This document shows positions 17,371 to 25,483 of a stretch of DNA of 64,000 nt, piece by piece (the stretch's first letter is position 1; the number at the start of each line of letters is the position of its first letter). The position numbers were made by a program, and so were the translations under genes. Origin of the DNA: Eubacterium barkeri. GTDB lineage: Bacteria; Bacillota; Clostridia; Eubacteriales; Eubacteriaceae. The stretch covers positions 1 through 64,000 of the forward strand of contig NZ_FNOU01000010.1 of NCBI RefSeq assembly GCF_900107125.1, given 5' to 3'. Under the pieces are notes generated by a model. The model was not told the origin of the DNA and did no database searches. It saw nothing but the letters and a program-made list of their open reading frames with translations.

Positions 17371-17967
17371 ATGAATATAAACAACGGTCCAATTGGAGAA
17401 CTAGAAGAAGAAGTGTTATCAACCATTAAGCACTGGTGGGTGATCTTAATCGTCGGTCTTCTCGCCATTGGCGTCGGTATCTGGATGTTATTCCGCCCCG
17501 GTTTGGCCTATGAAGCCCTTAGCATCGTCTTTGCCGTATCCTTCCTCGTCGGTGGGATTGGCACCTGCTATTTTGCCATTGCCAACCGGAAGAACACCCC
17601 AGCCTGGGGATGGAACCTGGTCTGTGGACTCCTTATCCTGATCCTTGGCATTATCCTGGTGGCTTCCCCTGGGATGTCAGCTGGCACGCTGATTTATTAC
17701 GTCGGTTTTGCCATTGTCTTTGGTGGTTTTAATACCATCGGTTTGGCCTTTGCCCTCAAAAACGCTGGCAGCAGTAGTGGCTGGGGATGGAACCTCGCCC
17801 TTGGCATCATTATTATTATTTTAGGCTTTATCCTGATGTTCTCACCACTTCTGGCCATTTTAACCATCGTCATCTGGAGTGGGATTGGCTTCATTACCTT
17901 TGGAATTTCCTGCTGCGGTGCGGCTTACCACCTGTCAAAGGTCAAAGGAATCATGAAAAAAAGCTGA
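17371..17967 (+). CDS. HdeD-like (DUF308) membrane protein
   Basis: A 198 aa membrane protein with six hydrophobic segments arranged as three helical hairpins, the layout of the HdeD/DUF308 family (named for an E. coli acid-resistance gene). The ATG at 17371 follows AAAGGAGA; the longer frame would begin inside the promoter. Repeated WGWNL motifs precede segments 3 and 5. It is followed after 13 bases by a MarR-type regulator, so the two are probably co-transcribed and the regulator may control them. A second DUF308-containing gene lies convergently downstream. Confidence 0.8.
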   Translation: MNINNGPIGELEEEVLSTIKHWWVILIVGLLAIGVGIWMLFRPGLAYEALSIVFAVSFLVGGIGTCYFAIANRKNTPAWGWNLVCGLLILILGIILVASPGMSAGTLIYYVGFAIVFGGFNTIGLAFALKNAGSSSGWGWNLALGIIIIILGFILMFSPLLAILTIVIWSGIGFITFGISCCGAAYHLSKVKGIMKKS

Positions 17968-17980
17968 GGCCTGAGGGATC

Positions 17981-18469
17981 ATGAAAAAAGAGAAGAAAAA
18001 GAGTAAAAGTAAAAAAAGCAAAGAAAAACCAGTCGTTATTGTTCCGGAAACCGTAGTCCTTCGGAATAATTTTACGGATTGCGCCCTTAAACTGGCAACG
18101 CTGATGGAAATGCCCCTGCGGTTTGATGGAGATATTTATCTCTATCCCACAGAGGCCAAAACCCTGGAGGCTTTAGCTGATGCCGGCAGCCTCAACCTTA
18201 CGGATCTCTCGAAAAAGATGGGTGTCTCCAAAAGTGCGGTTTCTAAAACCGTTGCCAAACTCCTGGACAAGCACCTGGTGGATAAGTCCACCCTGGGCCG
18301 GGCCATCCAGCTGAAAGTGACAGACCGGGGACAGACTTTTCTGAACCAGCTGGACAGTCTCTGGGCCGAACGTTTCATCGCCTTTGATACCAAGCTTGCC
18401 GATCTCTCTGAAAAAGAAAAGCAGGTCTTTAACAAGGTCGTGCTGGAACTCTATGAATATTTGCAATAA
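17981..18469 (+). CDS. MarR-family transcriptional regulator
   Basis: A 162 aa winged-helix protein. The helix-turn-helix is around residues 75-95 (LTDLSKKMGVSKSAVSKTVAKL), with a wing region after it and dimerisation helices at both ends. The first 16 residues are almost all Lys and Ser (KKEKKKSKSKKSKEK), an unusual basic tail that may add nonspecific DNA contact. It lies directly behind the HdeD-like gene and ends at a bidirectional terminator. Ligand and targets are not evident. Confidence 0.85.
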   Translation: MKKEKKKSKSKKSKEKPVVIVPETVVLRNNFTDCALKLATLMEMPLRFDGDIYLYPTEAKTLEALADAGSLNLTDLSKKMGVSKSAVSKTVAKLLDKHLVDKSTLGRAIQLKVTDRGQTFLNQLDSLWAERFIAFDTKLADLSEKEKQVFNKVVLELYEYLQ

Positions 18470-18475
18470 AACTCA

Positions 18476-18515
18476 CAAAACATCCCAAAAGCCCTTTTCT
18501 TTTGGGATGTTTTGC
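18476..18515. terminator. Bidirectional terminator
   Basis: Stem AAAACATCCCAAAAG / CTTTTGGGATGTTTT between the convergent MarR gene and the HdeD-peptidase fusion gene. A and T runs are part of the arms, so it can act on both strands. Confidence 0.9.
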
Positions 18516-18528
18516 GGTTTATCATTCT

Positions 18529-19866
18529 TTATATTACAGGCGCTTCCGTAATGGTCTCCTTGGAGTACAGCACCCGCTCATACACCTTGGTTCCCGGGGC
18601 TTCCAATTCATGCATCAGGAATTCATAATAAGCACCGGGAGTGACAATACCGGGAATGGCCGGTTTGTCGAAGCCTGTTCCCTCAAAAATAGAATCGGCC
18701 ACCTTCACACAATTGGTATCCACTGCAAAATAGGTTCGCAGGGTTCCCTTGGTAAATTTATAGAAGGTGGCCTGGTTTCCCTTGTAAATGACATCCGCCA
18801 CATCTTCATAATCCCCTTCCGGAAGGAGGCCCTGCTCTGCCAGCTGGGTATCGCAATACCAGGGCACCATGTTTTTCTTCATTCGTTCAAAATTTTCCGC
18901 AATCTGCTTCAGCTCCTCATCACTAAAAGCCACCTTGAAGGCATAAAGCACCTTCTCATCATGATGGGTAGACTGGTAGAGATACCGCTCCCGATTGCAG
19001 CGGAACAGAACCCCATCGCTAATGGCCCCCCCTAAGCGATAGCTATGACCATCAAAGTTGCCATAGGAGATGGCCTCATCCCCTAAAATCAGGTCGACAT
19101 GTCCAAAGGATTCCATGAATTTCTTGGACAGATGAATAAGGATCTCCACGTTGAAGGGGTTGAGGGTTTTCTTCTCTGCCACCGTGATATTCTGGCTTTG
19201 CAGAAAGGCATTGGCATCCTCCGAAGCAATTTTATCATCATAGTCCTTGAGCAGCTTTCGGGGCAGCAGAGCCCCCACAATGCTGGGTATGGCAATACGC
19301 AGCTTACGCTGCATCTTCTTGGCTGCGGCAGACATGGCTAGTTGGGTGCGCTCTTCATTAAAGGTATCGAACAAGATGGTAACGCCATACCAAATAATAT
19401 AAATCCCAGCGACAATGCCAAAGGCCAGTATATTGGCATAGTGGTTCGCCAAAAGAAAGAGCCCCAGAACTAAGGTGATGATCCCTATGACAAAGTAAGC
19501 TCCATAATTGGGTGCCCCATCCTTAAAATAGTTAAAGGCTGAGACCAATATTGCCACCGCATTAAAGAGTGTCCACACCGCAAAGACCAGGGGAATCCAT
19601 CCCCCCAAATCCCAGCGAAAATAAAACAGGATCGCCGCGGCAGCCAGCTCCGCCACCGTCTCCAGGACCTGGCCCGTGTTGCTTTTGTGGCGATTGATAA
19701 AGGCTCCAACCCCATTTTTAACCGCCATGACCAGGATCCCAACACTGATGATTACCGCCAGGGTGTCTAGGGATTGGCGGGGTTTAATCACTAATAGTAT
19801 CCCCACGGTAATCACCACTAAGCCCGCAGCCAGTCCCATGGCTTTTTGTTGCCAGCTTTTCTCCAT
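18529..19866 (-). CDS. HdeD-like membrane domain fused to a possible permuted papain-like (YiiX/NlpC-type) domain
   Basis: A 445 aa protein in two halves. Residues 1-170 contain six hydrophobic segments like the HdeD/DUF308 family. Residues 240-430 are soluble and have an order of residues typical of circularly permuted papain-fold amidases: His256 in FGHVDLILGD, then an SYG segment, and much later Cys386 in TNCVKVADS followed by a conserved TPGAYYEFL stretch. Such domains hydrolyse amide or ester bonds in lipids or cell wall. The combination is uncommon to me. I am fairly sure of the membrane half and moderately sure of the fold of the second half. Confidence 0.6.
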   Translation of the reverse strand: MEKSWQQKAMGLAAGLVVITVGILLVIKPRQSLDTLAVIISVGILVMAVKNGVGAFINRHKSNTGQVLETVAELAAAAILFYFRWDLGGWIPLVFAVWTLFNAVAILVSAFNYFKDGAPNYGAYFVIGIITLVLGLFLLANHYANILAFGIVAGIYIIWYGVTILFDTFNEERTQLAMSAAAKKMQRKLRIAIPSIVGALLPRKLLKDYDDKIASEDANAFLQSQNITVAEKKTLNPFNVEILIHLSKKFMESFGHVDLILGDEAISYGNFDGHSYRLGGAISDGVLFRCNRERYLYQSTHHDEKVLYAFKVAFSDEELKQIAENFERMKKNMVPWYCDTQLAEQGLLPEGDYEDVADVIYKGNQATFYKFTKGTLRTYFAVDTNCVKVADSIFEGTGFDKPAIPGIVTPGAYYEFLMHELEAPGTKVYERVLYSKETITEAPVI

Positions 19867-19900
19867 TTCGCTCTCCTCCTATTTAATTCCTGTTTAACTT

Positions 19901-20656
19901 CTATTTAACCCGCTTGGCAATAACAGCCAGACGCCCATCACTTAAGCCTGTATTGAAAATACAGGTGGACAGGGTAATGATTTCATCCCCAGGTGCCACT
20001 GTCACATCAGTTTTGACAATGCTGGCATCCTTCAGTCCCTGATAGTAGGATTGGAATTGCTCCTGATCCGGAAAATCAATCTGCCGATAATCGGTTTCCG
20101 CTTCCACCGTTAGCACAGCAAAAATGGCCCAGGTGCCGTCTCCACCCAGCTCCGGGGGACGGTTGTAGGTAATGGCCCCATTTTTTTGGATAAAGGTGGG
20201 GTCTTTTACATAATTGAGAAGGTCATCGAACATAACCGGTACCCCGCTGCGCATGGTGCTGTGCCCATAAACTACGCTGTTTTGACTTTTAGGGTCCCAC
20301 TTGTAATCCATATCCAGAAATGGCGTCCCCCGCTCATCGTTACTGCCATCAAAAGCGGTATACAGGTATTTGTTATTATCCTTAGTTTGAACCACCGGGG
20401 TATCGATATTGGTGCCATCAATGGTGAGCCATCCGATGGTTTCTGGATTTTTTGCCCTCAGCGCATCCCAATCAATGGTTTTATCCGCCTTGGTGACCTG
20501 CATTTTTAAAATGGGTGTGTTATTGGGGAAAAACTCTTTATATAACAACCAGGCCGCTGTTCCTAAAAGGGCGAGAACCACCAGTGCCACCACAATATCC
20601 ATGATGACCCGTCCCGCTTTTCCCTTCTTTTTAGGGGCCTTATCTATTTTTGCCAT
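19901..20656 (-). CDS. srtB: Class B sortase
   Basis: Transpeptidase that anchors surface proteins to the cell wall. The 251 aa protein has a basic N-terminus, one membrane helix (about 17-39), and the catalytic trio His132 (VYGHST), Cys232 (TLSTC) and Arg242 (GRLAV). The ATG at 20656 follows AAAGGAGA; the longer frame starts inside the HAD gene. It is one base downstream of the HAD phosphatase. No protein with a clear sortase B sorting signal is encoded nearby, so its substrates lie elsewhere. Confidence 0.9.
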   Translation of the reverse strand: MAKIDKAPKKKGKAGRVIMDIVVALVVLALLGTAAWLLYKEFFPNNTPILKMQVTKADKTIDWDALRAKNPETIGWLTIDGTNIDTPVVQTKDNNKYLYTAFDGSNDERGTPFLDMDYKWDPKSQNSVVYGHSTMRSGVPVMFDDLLNYVKDPTFIQKNGAITYNRPPELGGDGTWAIFAVLTVEAETDYRQIDFPDQEQFQSYYQGLKDASIVKTDVTVAPGDEIITLSTCIFNTGLSDGRLAVIAKRVK

Positions 20657-20657
20657 A

Positions 20658-21323
20658 TTAATCTCCTTTAATCCACTTAAGCAAAGCGCTGTAGGAATCC
20701 ACCACGGCGGTGGCTCCGGCTGCCACAAATTCTTCTGTCGTTCCATTGCCCCAAAGAACGCCGACACTGTCAATGCCCACATCCTTGGCCCCTTCAATAT
20801 CCGTATACCGATCCCCCACCATGAGGGCAGTGCTCCAATCGCCGGGTTCCGTCAAGCCCTTATCCAACAGGAAGGACTTAATAATATCCGACTTCACACT
20901 TCGCCCCTTTTCCGGGGCATATCCATACACATCCTCAGCTGTCAGGCCAATTCCACCATTTGCCACAATGGCCCGGGCACTTTTTTCCCCTTTGTTGGTG
21001 CAGACCCCCACCGTGCAGCCCCAGTTAACCAGCCGGGCAATGGCTTCCTCTGTCCCATGAAAAAAGGGATCACCATACATCAGGCCCTTTTCCACATAGG
21101 CCTCCTGATAATAGGCATACCCACGCACCACATCTTCTGGGCCAAATCCAAAATGATCCCCCAACACTTCCTCAATGGGTGGACCGATAATGGGCGCTGG
21201 ATCGGCGATAATGGGTTCCGGGTGCCCCAACTGCTCCAGGGCATATTCAAAGGAACGCCAAACTCCCTCCCGGGAATCCAGCAGGGTTCCGTCCAAATCA
21301 AATAGGATATAATCGTAGCGCAT
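20658..21323 (-). CDS. HAD-family phosphatase (phosphoglycolate phosphatase-like)
   Basis: A 221 aa haloacid dehalogenase hydrolase: nucleophile motif FDLDGTLLDS (Asp9, Asp11), a helical cap, motif II region TNKG, and motif III/IV MVGDRYTDIEGA. The layout is that of the Gph/PpaX subfamily, which hydrolyses phosphoglycolate or pyrophosphate-related substrates, but specificity cannot be read from sequence. ATG at 21323 with AAAAGGAGG. Co-transcribed with the sortase gene. Confidence 0.85.
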   Translation of the reverse strand: MRYDYILFDLDGTLLDSREGVWRSFEYALEQLGHPEPIIADPAPIIGPPIEEVLGDHFGFGPEDVVRGYAYYQEAYVEKGLMYGDPFFHGTEEAIARLVNWGCTVGVCTNKGEKSARAIVANGGIGLTAEDVYGYAPEKGRSVKSDIIKSFLLDKGLTEPGDWSTALMVGDRYTDIEGAKDVGIDSVGVLWGNGTTEEFVAAGATAVVDSYSALLKWIKGD

Positions 21324-21432
21324 GGCTGCCTCCTTTTCTTGCATAAACTGTCTTCTTTTCCTTCATTATAATATAGTCTGCTTCCGCTGACAAATCTTAA
21401 TACAGAAATTCTTCATCAATTTCGGTAAACCG

Positions 21433-21462
21433 TTGTTTTTATGCGGGGCTTTATACTATAAT
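21433..21462 (+). promoter_or_regulatory. Promoter of cysK
   Basis: -35 TTGTTT (21433-21438), 18-base spacer, -10 TATAAT (21457-21462), 40 bases before the TTG start. Confidence 0.5.
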
Positions 21463-21501
21463 AAGAAAGTAAGAATATTAATATTTGAAAGGATTTTGAC
21501 T

Positions 21502-22407
21502 TTGAACCCACGTGTTTATAACCATATTTTAGAGACGATTGGTTCGACCCCCATGGTCCGAATCAACCATTTATGCCCAAACCCCCATGTTGAAATTTTG
21601 GCCAAGGTGGAGGGCTTTAACCCCACGGGCAGCATCAAGGACCGTATTGCCCTGAAAATGATTGAACAGGCCGAAGAAGAAGGCGTTCTCACTCCGGATA
21701 AGACCATCATTGAGCCCACCAGCGGCAACACCGGTATCGGTCTCGCCATGATTGGCGCCGTTAAGGGCTACCAAGTAGAAATCGTCATGAGTGAGGCCGT
21801 CTCCATTGAAAGACGGAAGATGATCCAGGCCTTTGGGGCCACCGTCACACTTACCTCACCGAATGAAGGAACTGACGGTGCCATCCGTAAGGTCCGGGAG
21901 CTGGTTGCCCGTTACCCGGATCAATATTTCAATCCCGACCAATTCAGCAATCAATACAACAAGCTGGCCCATTACACCACCACTGCTGAAGAAATCTGGG
22001 AACAGACCCAGGGGAAGGTAACCCATTTGGTATCCTCCCTGGGGACCTCCGGTACCATTATGGGCATTGGCATGGGCCTGCGCCACCATAACCCCGGGGT
22101 AAAAATCGTCGAGGCCCAGCCGGTGGTGGGCCATTATATCCAGGGGCTTAAGAATATGGAGGAAGCCATTGTCCCGGCCCTTTATCAGCCCGAGGCCATC
22201 GACGAGCACATCATGGTGGAATCTGAAATTGCCTTTGATTATGCCCGACAGATCGTGAAAAAAGAGGGGATTTTTGTCGGCATGAGTAGTGGCGCTGCCA
22301 TGTACGCCGCCGCAGAGGTTGCCAAGACCATTGATTCTGGTCTCATTGTCGTGATTTTCCCTGACCGGGGAGAAAAGTATCTCAGTACAGACTTATTCAA
22401 GCTATAA
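21502..22407 (+). CDS. cysK: Cysteine synthase (O-acetylserine sulfhydrylase)
   Basis: PLP enzyme forming cysteine from O-acetylserine and sulfide. The 301 aa protein begins NPRVYNHILETIGSTPMVR and has the PLP lysine Lys46 in GSIKDR, the substrate loop TSGNTGIG and the phosphate-binding GTSGT. The start is a TTG at 21502, nine bases after AAAGG; upstream in-frame codons belong to the promoter. It is a single gene; cysE is not adjacent. Confidence 0.92.
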   Translation: MNPRVYNHILETIGSTPMVRINHLCPNPHVEILAKVEGFNPTGSIKDRIALKMIEQAEEEGVLTPDKTIIEPTSGNTGIGLAMIGAVKGYQVEIVMSEAVSIERRKMIQAFGATVTLTSPNEGTDGAIRKVRELVARYPDQYFNPDQFSNQYNKLAHYTTTAEEIWEQTQGKVTHLVSSLGTSGTIMGIGMGLRHHNPGVKIVEAQPVVGHYIQGLKNMEEAIVPALYQPEAIDEHIMVESEIAFDYARQIVKKEGIFVGMSSGAAMYAAAEVAKTIDSGLIVVIFPDRGEKYLSTDLFKL

Positions 22408-22452
22408 GGTTTTTCTGGATATTTTAACGTAATCGTGATATTATCATCTCAA

Positions 22453-22472
22453 AATCAACCTTTTGGTTGATT
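22453..22472 (+). terminator. Possible terminator hairpin after cysK
   Basis: Perfect 8 bp AT-rich stem AATCAACC / GGTTGATT with a TTTT loop, but no T run follows, so termination is uncertain. The -35-like TTGATT of the next promoter overlaps its right arm. Confidence 0.35.
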
Positions 22473-22514
22473 AAAGCTGTGGTTCACTATAGTATACTAA
22501 GAGCCATAGGAACT

Positions 22515-22539
22515 TCCGAGACAGAGTGGCTGTTTCGGA
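22515..22539 (+). other. Hairpin in the lemA leader
   Basis: Ten-pair stem (TCCGAGACAG / CTGTTTCGGA with one G-U, 5-base loop), 28 bases before the lemA ATG and upstream of its ribosome binding site. Probably a 5' stabilising structure. Confidence 0.45.
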
Positions 22540-22566
22540 TATTTCAAACCAATTGGAGGTTTTATA

Positions 22567-23142
22567 ATGAACGCCATTGCTATTGTCGTCATCGTCCTTG
22601 TGGCGTTGATCGTTCTCATCGGCCTGTGGTTCATGGGGACCCACAACACCCTCGTGAAGCTTAAAAACCAAGTGGAAGAAGCCTTTTCTACCATGGATGT
22701 TTATCTCAAAAAACGTTATGACCTGATTCCCAACCTGGTGGAAACAGTGAAGGCCTATGCCAAGCACGAGGGAGACACCCTGGAGAAGGTGGTTGCCGCC
22801 CGAAATGCTGCCATGGGTGCATCTAGCGGTAATCTCGATGATAAACTCGCCAAGGAAAATGCTCTTTCCGGCACCCTGAAAAGCCTTTTTGCCGTGGCCG
22901 AAGCCTATCCGGATTTAAAATCCAACACCAACTTCATCGATCTCCAGGAACAATTAAAGGCTGTGGAAGAAGATATTGCCAATGCCCGTAAATACTACAA
23001 CGGCTCGGTGAAGAACCTGAATAATAAAGTGGAGATGTTCCCATCCAGCATCGTCGCAGGAATGTTTGGCTTTACCAAAAAACCTTATTTCGAAGTTGAT
23101 TCCACAGAAGAACGTCAGAATGTTAAAGTCAGCTTCAGTTAA
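22567..23142 (+). CDS. lemA: LemA family protein
   Basis: A 191 aa protein with a single N-terminal membrane helix (about 3-22) and a long helical soluble part. It has the family motifs NxLVxLKNQVEEAFSTMDVYLKKRYDLIPNLVETVK and, near the C-terminus, ARKYYNGSVKNLNNKVEMFPS. Biochemical role unknown. As in many bacteria it precedes a DUF2207 membrane protein; the two may function together at the membrane. Confidence 0.9.
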   Translation: MNAIAIVVIVLVALIVLIGLWFMGTHNTLVKLKNQVEEAFSTMDVYLKKRYDLIPNLVETVKAYAKHEGDTLEKVVAARNAAMGASSGNLDDKLAKENALSGTLKSLFAVAEAYPDLKSNTNFIDLQEQLKAVEEDIANARKYYNGSVKNLNNKVEMFPSSIVAGMFGFTKKPYFEVDSTEERQNVKVSFS

Positions 23143-23161
23143 ATCGAATTTCCGCTAACTC

Positions 23162-23190
23162 AAGCCGGTGCAGTCTGTGCCGGCTTTTTC
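23162..23190 (+). terminator. Terminator or attenuator between lemA and the DUF2207 gene
   Basis: Stem AAGCCGG / CCGGCTT followed by TTTTC. A TATAAT box (23195-23200) follows immediately, so the downstream gene may also have its own promoter. Confidence 0.6.
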
Positions 23191-23217
23191 AAAATATAAT
23201 GTAAAAAGGAGTATCCC

Positions 23218-25125
23218 GTGAAAAAGAAATGTCTGACCCTCATGGGCATCCTCTTTACCTTATGCCTGGTGTTACCCGGTGCCGCTTTTGCCGAGGAGTA
23301 TTATACCACCCCAGACTATAAGGTGGAGATGATTGTCAATGAAGATCAAAGCTATGCCATCACCGAAACCATTACCGTTTCCTTCACTGAGCCCCGCCAT
23401 GGGATTTACCGCTATATTCCCAAGCAGGGTAGCCTGTATCGGGAGATTGATGGCAAAGCCATCCAAACCCCATTTACCGCCACGATCAGCAGGGTTTCGG
23501 TCGAAGGCTATGATTATGAAACCAGCACAGAGGATGGCAATCTGGTCATCAAGATTGGAAATGCCGATGAGTTCGTGGATGGCAGGAAGACCTACATCAT
23601 CCACTATACCTGGGCGCCTAAGGCCGATGGTATCACCACCTTTGACGATGTCTATTACAACATCCTGCCCCACAATTGGCCCACCCCCATCGACCAGGCC
23701 TCCTTCAGCATCCAGATGCCCAAGGCCTTTGATGCCAGCCAGCTCAATGTCTACGCTGGTGAATATGGTGCCATTGATGCAGGGAAGGTGACCACCAGCG
23801 TCAATGGGAATACCATCACCGGCCAAAGCACAAAAGCCCTGGCCACGGGCGAAGGCATCACCGTCAATCTCAGACTGCCAGAGGGCTATTTCGTCGGGGT
23901 ATGGACCGGCACCGAAGGACTCCCCTTCCTTTACGGGACCTGCGCCATCTGCCTCATCGCCGGGATTCTCCTCTTCTTCATTCTCGGACGGAATCCAAAG
24001 CCTGTGGAAGTCGTTAATTTCTACCCACCCCACGATTTTACCCCGCCCCATATTGGCACCATCATCGATGGAAAGACGGACCGCAAGGACCTCATCGCCG
24101 TCATCATGTATTTAGCGGATAAGGGCTATCTCACCATCGAAGCTACCGGGAAAAAAGACTTTACCTTCCACCAGATCAAGCATCCAAAATTTAAGGATGA
24201 GCCGGATTTCATCCGGGAAATCTTCACCGGTATCTTCCCCAGTACCAAGACCGAATCAGTCACATTGGATTCCTTAAAGGGCGTCTTTTACACCTCCATT
24301 GATGCCGCAACCGCCATGGTGGAAGGCTATTTCGAAGATCCCGAACACCAGCTTTTCACTAAGACTGCTAAGCTCGTCCGTTTGGGACTGCTGGCCTTGA
24401 TGGCTATTGTGGGAATCGCCTTCGGAAATGCCGGGAGCATTGCCAGCACAGGTCAGTTTGATATCTTTGAGGCGCTCTTTTATGTTGTCTTCAGCATCGG
24501 TCTCCCCATCATCGGTTTTTATTACATCTACCAAACAGCCGTGGTCAATAAAAAAGGGGCAAATCCTGGCCGCCGTGGTTTTAAAGCCTTAGTTGGCGCT
24601 TTCTTCACCTTCATTGCCCTGAGCCTCTCTCTGGCGCTGAATGAACTGCCAGATACCGCTCTCCTTACCGTTTATGGTACGATCCTCCTCCTGGGCTTCC
24701 TGTGGGTCTTGCCCAAGCGACGCACCGAAATTGGTAATCAATGGCTAGGGGAAACACTGGGTTTTAAAAACTTCATTGTCAGTGCCGAGGCCGACCGTAT
24801 TAAGATGCTGGTAGATGAAAACCCCCAGTATTTCTATAACATTCTGCCCTATGCCTACGTCTTAGGCATCACGGACAAATGGGCTAAAAACTTTGAAGGC
24901 CTGGCAATCGAACCCCCAAATTGGTACTATGGCTACAGTACCTTCGACACCTTTGACTGCCTGCTCTTTGCCAGTATGATGAACCACAATATGCGCAGCA
25001 TGACCAGCGATATGATCCATGTCCCTTCGGATTCCGGAAGCGGCGGCTTTAGCGACTCCGGCTTCGGTGGCGGCGGTGGTTTCTCCGGCGGCGGCGGCGG
25101 TGGCGGCGGCGGTGGCAGCTGGTAA
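23218..25125 (+). CDS. DUF2207 membrane protein with Gly-rich tail
   Basis: A 635 aa protein with a signal peptide (cleavage near AFA-EE, residue 25), an extracellular beta-rich DUF2207 domain (about 28-220), a membrane helix near 240-260, a cytoplasmic segment, further helices at about 395-500, and a glycine/serine-rich tail ending GGGGSW. The GTG start at 23218 follows AAAAAGGAG. Family members are predicted membrane proteins of unknown function that recur next to lemA. The low-complexity Gly tail is typical of the family rather than a sequencing artefact. Confidence 0.85.
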   Translation: MKKKCLTLMGILFTLCLVLPGAAFAEEYYTTPDYKVEMIVNEDQSYAITETITVSFTEPRHGIYRYIPKQGSLYREIDGKAIQTPFTATISRVSVEGYDYETSTEDGNLVIKIGNADEFVDGRKTYIIHYTWAPKADGITTFDDVYYNILPHNWPTPIDQASFSIQMPKAFDASQLNVYAGEYGAIDAGKVTTSVNGNTITGQSTKALATGEGITVNLRLPEGYFVGVWTGTEGLPFLYGTCAICLIAGILLFFILGRNPKPVEVVNFYPPHDFTPPHIGTIIDGKTDRKDLIAVIMYLADKGYLTIEATGKKDFTFHQIKHPKFKDEPDFIREIFTGIFPSTKTESVTLDSLKGVFYTSIDAATAMVEGYFEDPEHQLFTKTAKLVRLGLLALMAIVGIAFGNAGSIASTGQFDIFEALFYVVFSIGLPIIGFYYIYQTAVVNKKGANPGRRGFKALVGAFFTFIALSLSLALNELPDTALLTVYGTILLLGFLWVLPKRRTEIGNQWLGETLGFKNFIVSAEADRIKMLVDENPQYFYNILPYAYVLGITDKWAKNFEGLAIEPPNWYYGYSTFDTFDCLLFASMMNHNMRSMTSDMIHVPSDSGSGGFSDSGFGGGGGFSGGGGGGGGGGSW

Positions 25126-25156
25126 ATTTGATTTTTCCATCTACAACACACACAGT

Positions 25157-25190
25157 TGTAACCCCGGTTAATCACCGGGGTTACTTTCTT
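25157..25190 (+). terminator. Terminator after the DUF2207 gene
   Basis: Perfect 10 bp stem GTAACCCCGG / CCGGGGTTAC with a 7-base loop, followed by TTTCTT. Between here and 25483 the DNA is pyrimidine-rich and contains no convincing gene or regulatory structure. Confidence 0.75.
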
Positions 25191-25483
25191 GAATGGATTG
25201 GAGAAGGATAAAAATTCCTCAAGCTTACAACTTGGAAAATAAACCCGTGAGCAGATTACCCCCTACCAAATCTTCATTTTTTACAAAAATCACATATTTT
25301 TATACTTTCTTCGTCTTTTCCCTCCAATTCACCCCTCTCTTCCCCATCATCCTGTCAACTCCATCAGAATTTACCAAAAATATTTTTCTTTTTTCCAGAC
25401 CTTTGTCATCATTTCCGGTATCCTAGGGTTAACGAAGATTTTCACTTTCTTTTTGAAAAGAAAGCAGAACAAGGAGGAATATT

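Noticed and set aside
23272-24051. 259-codon minus-strand open frame opposite the DUF2207 gene
   Set aside because: Shadow frame of a recognisable gene; no ribosome site or homology pattern.
25193-25426. 77-codon plus-strand open frame after the DUF2207 terminator
   Set aside because: Pyrimidine-rich, Phe/Pro/Ser-rich translation with no ribosome site or family match; it lies in the untranslated stretch before the methyltransferase gene.
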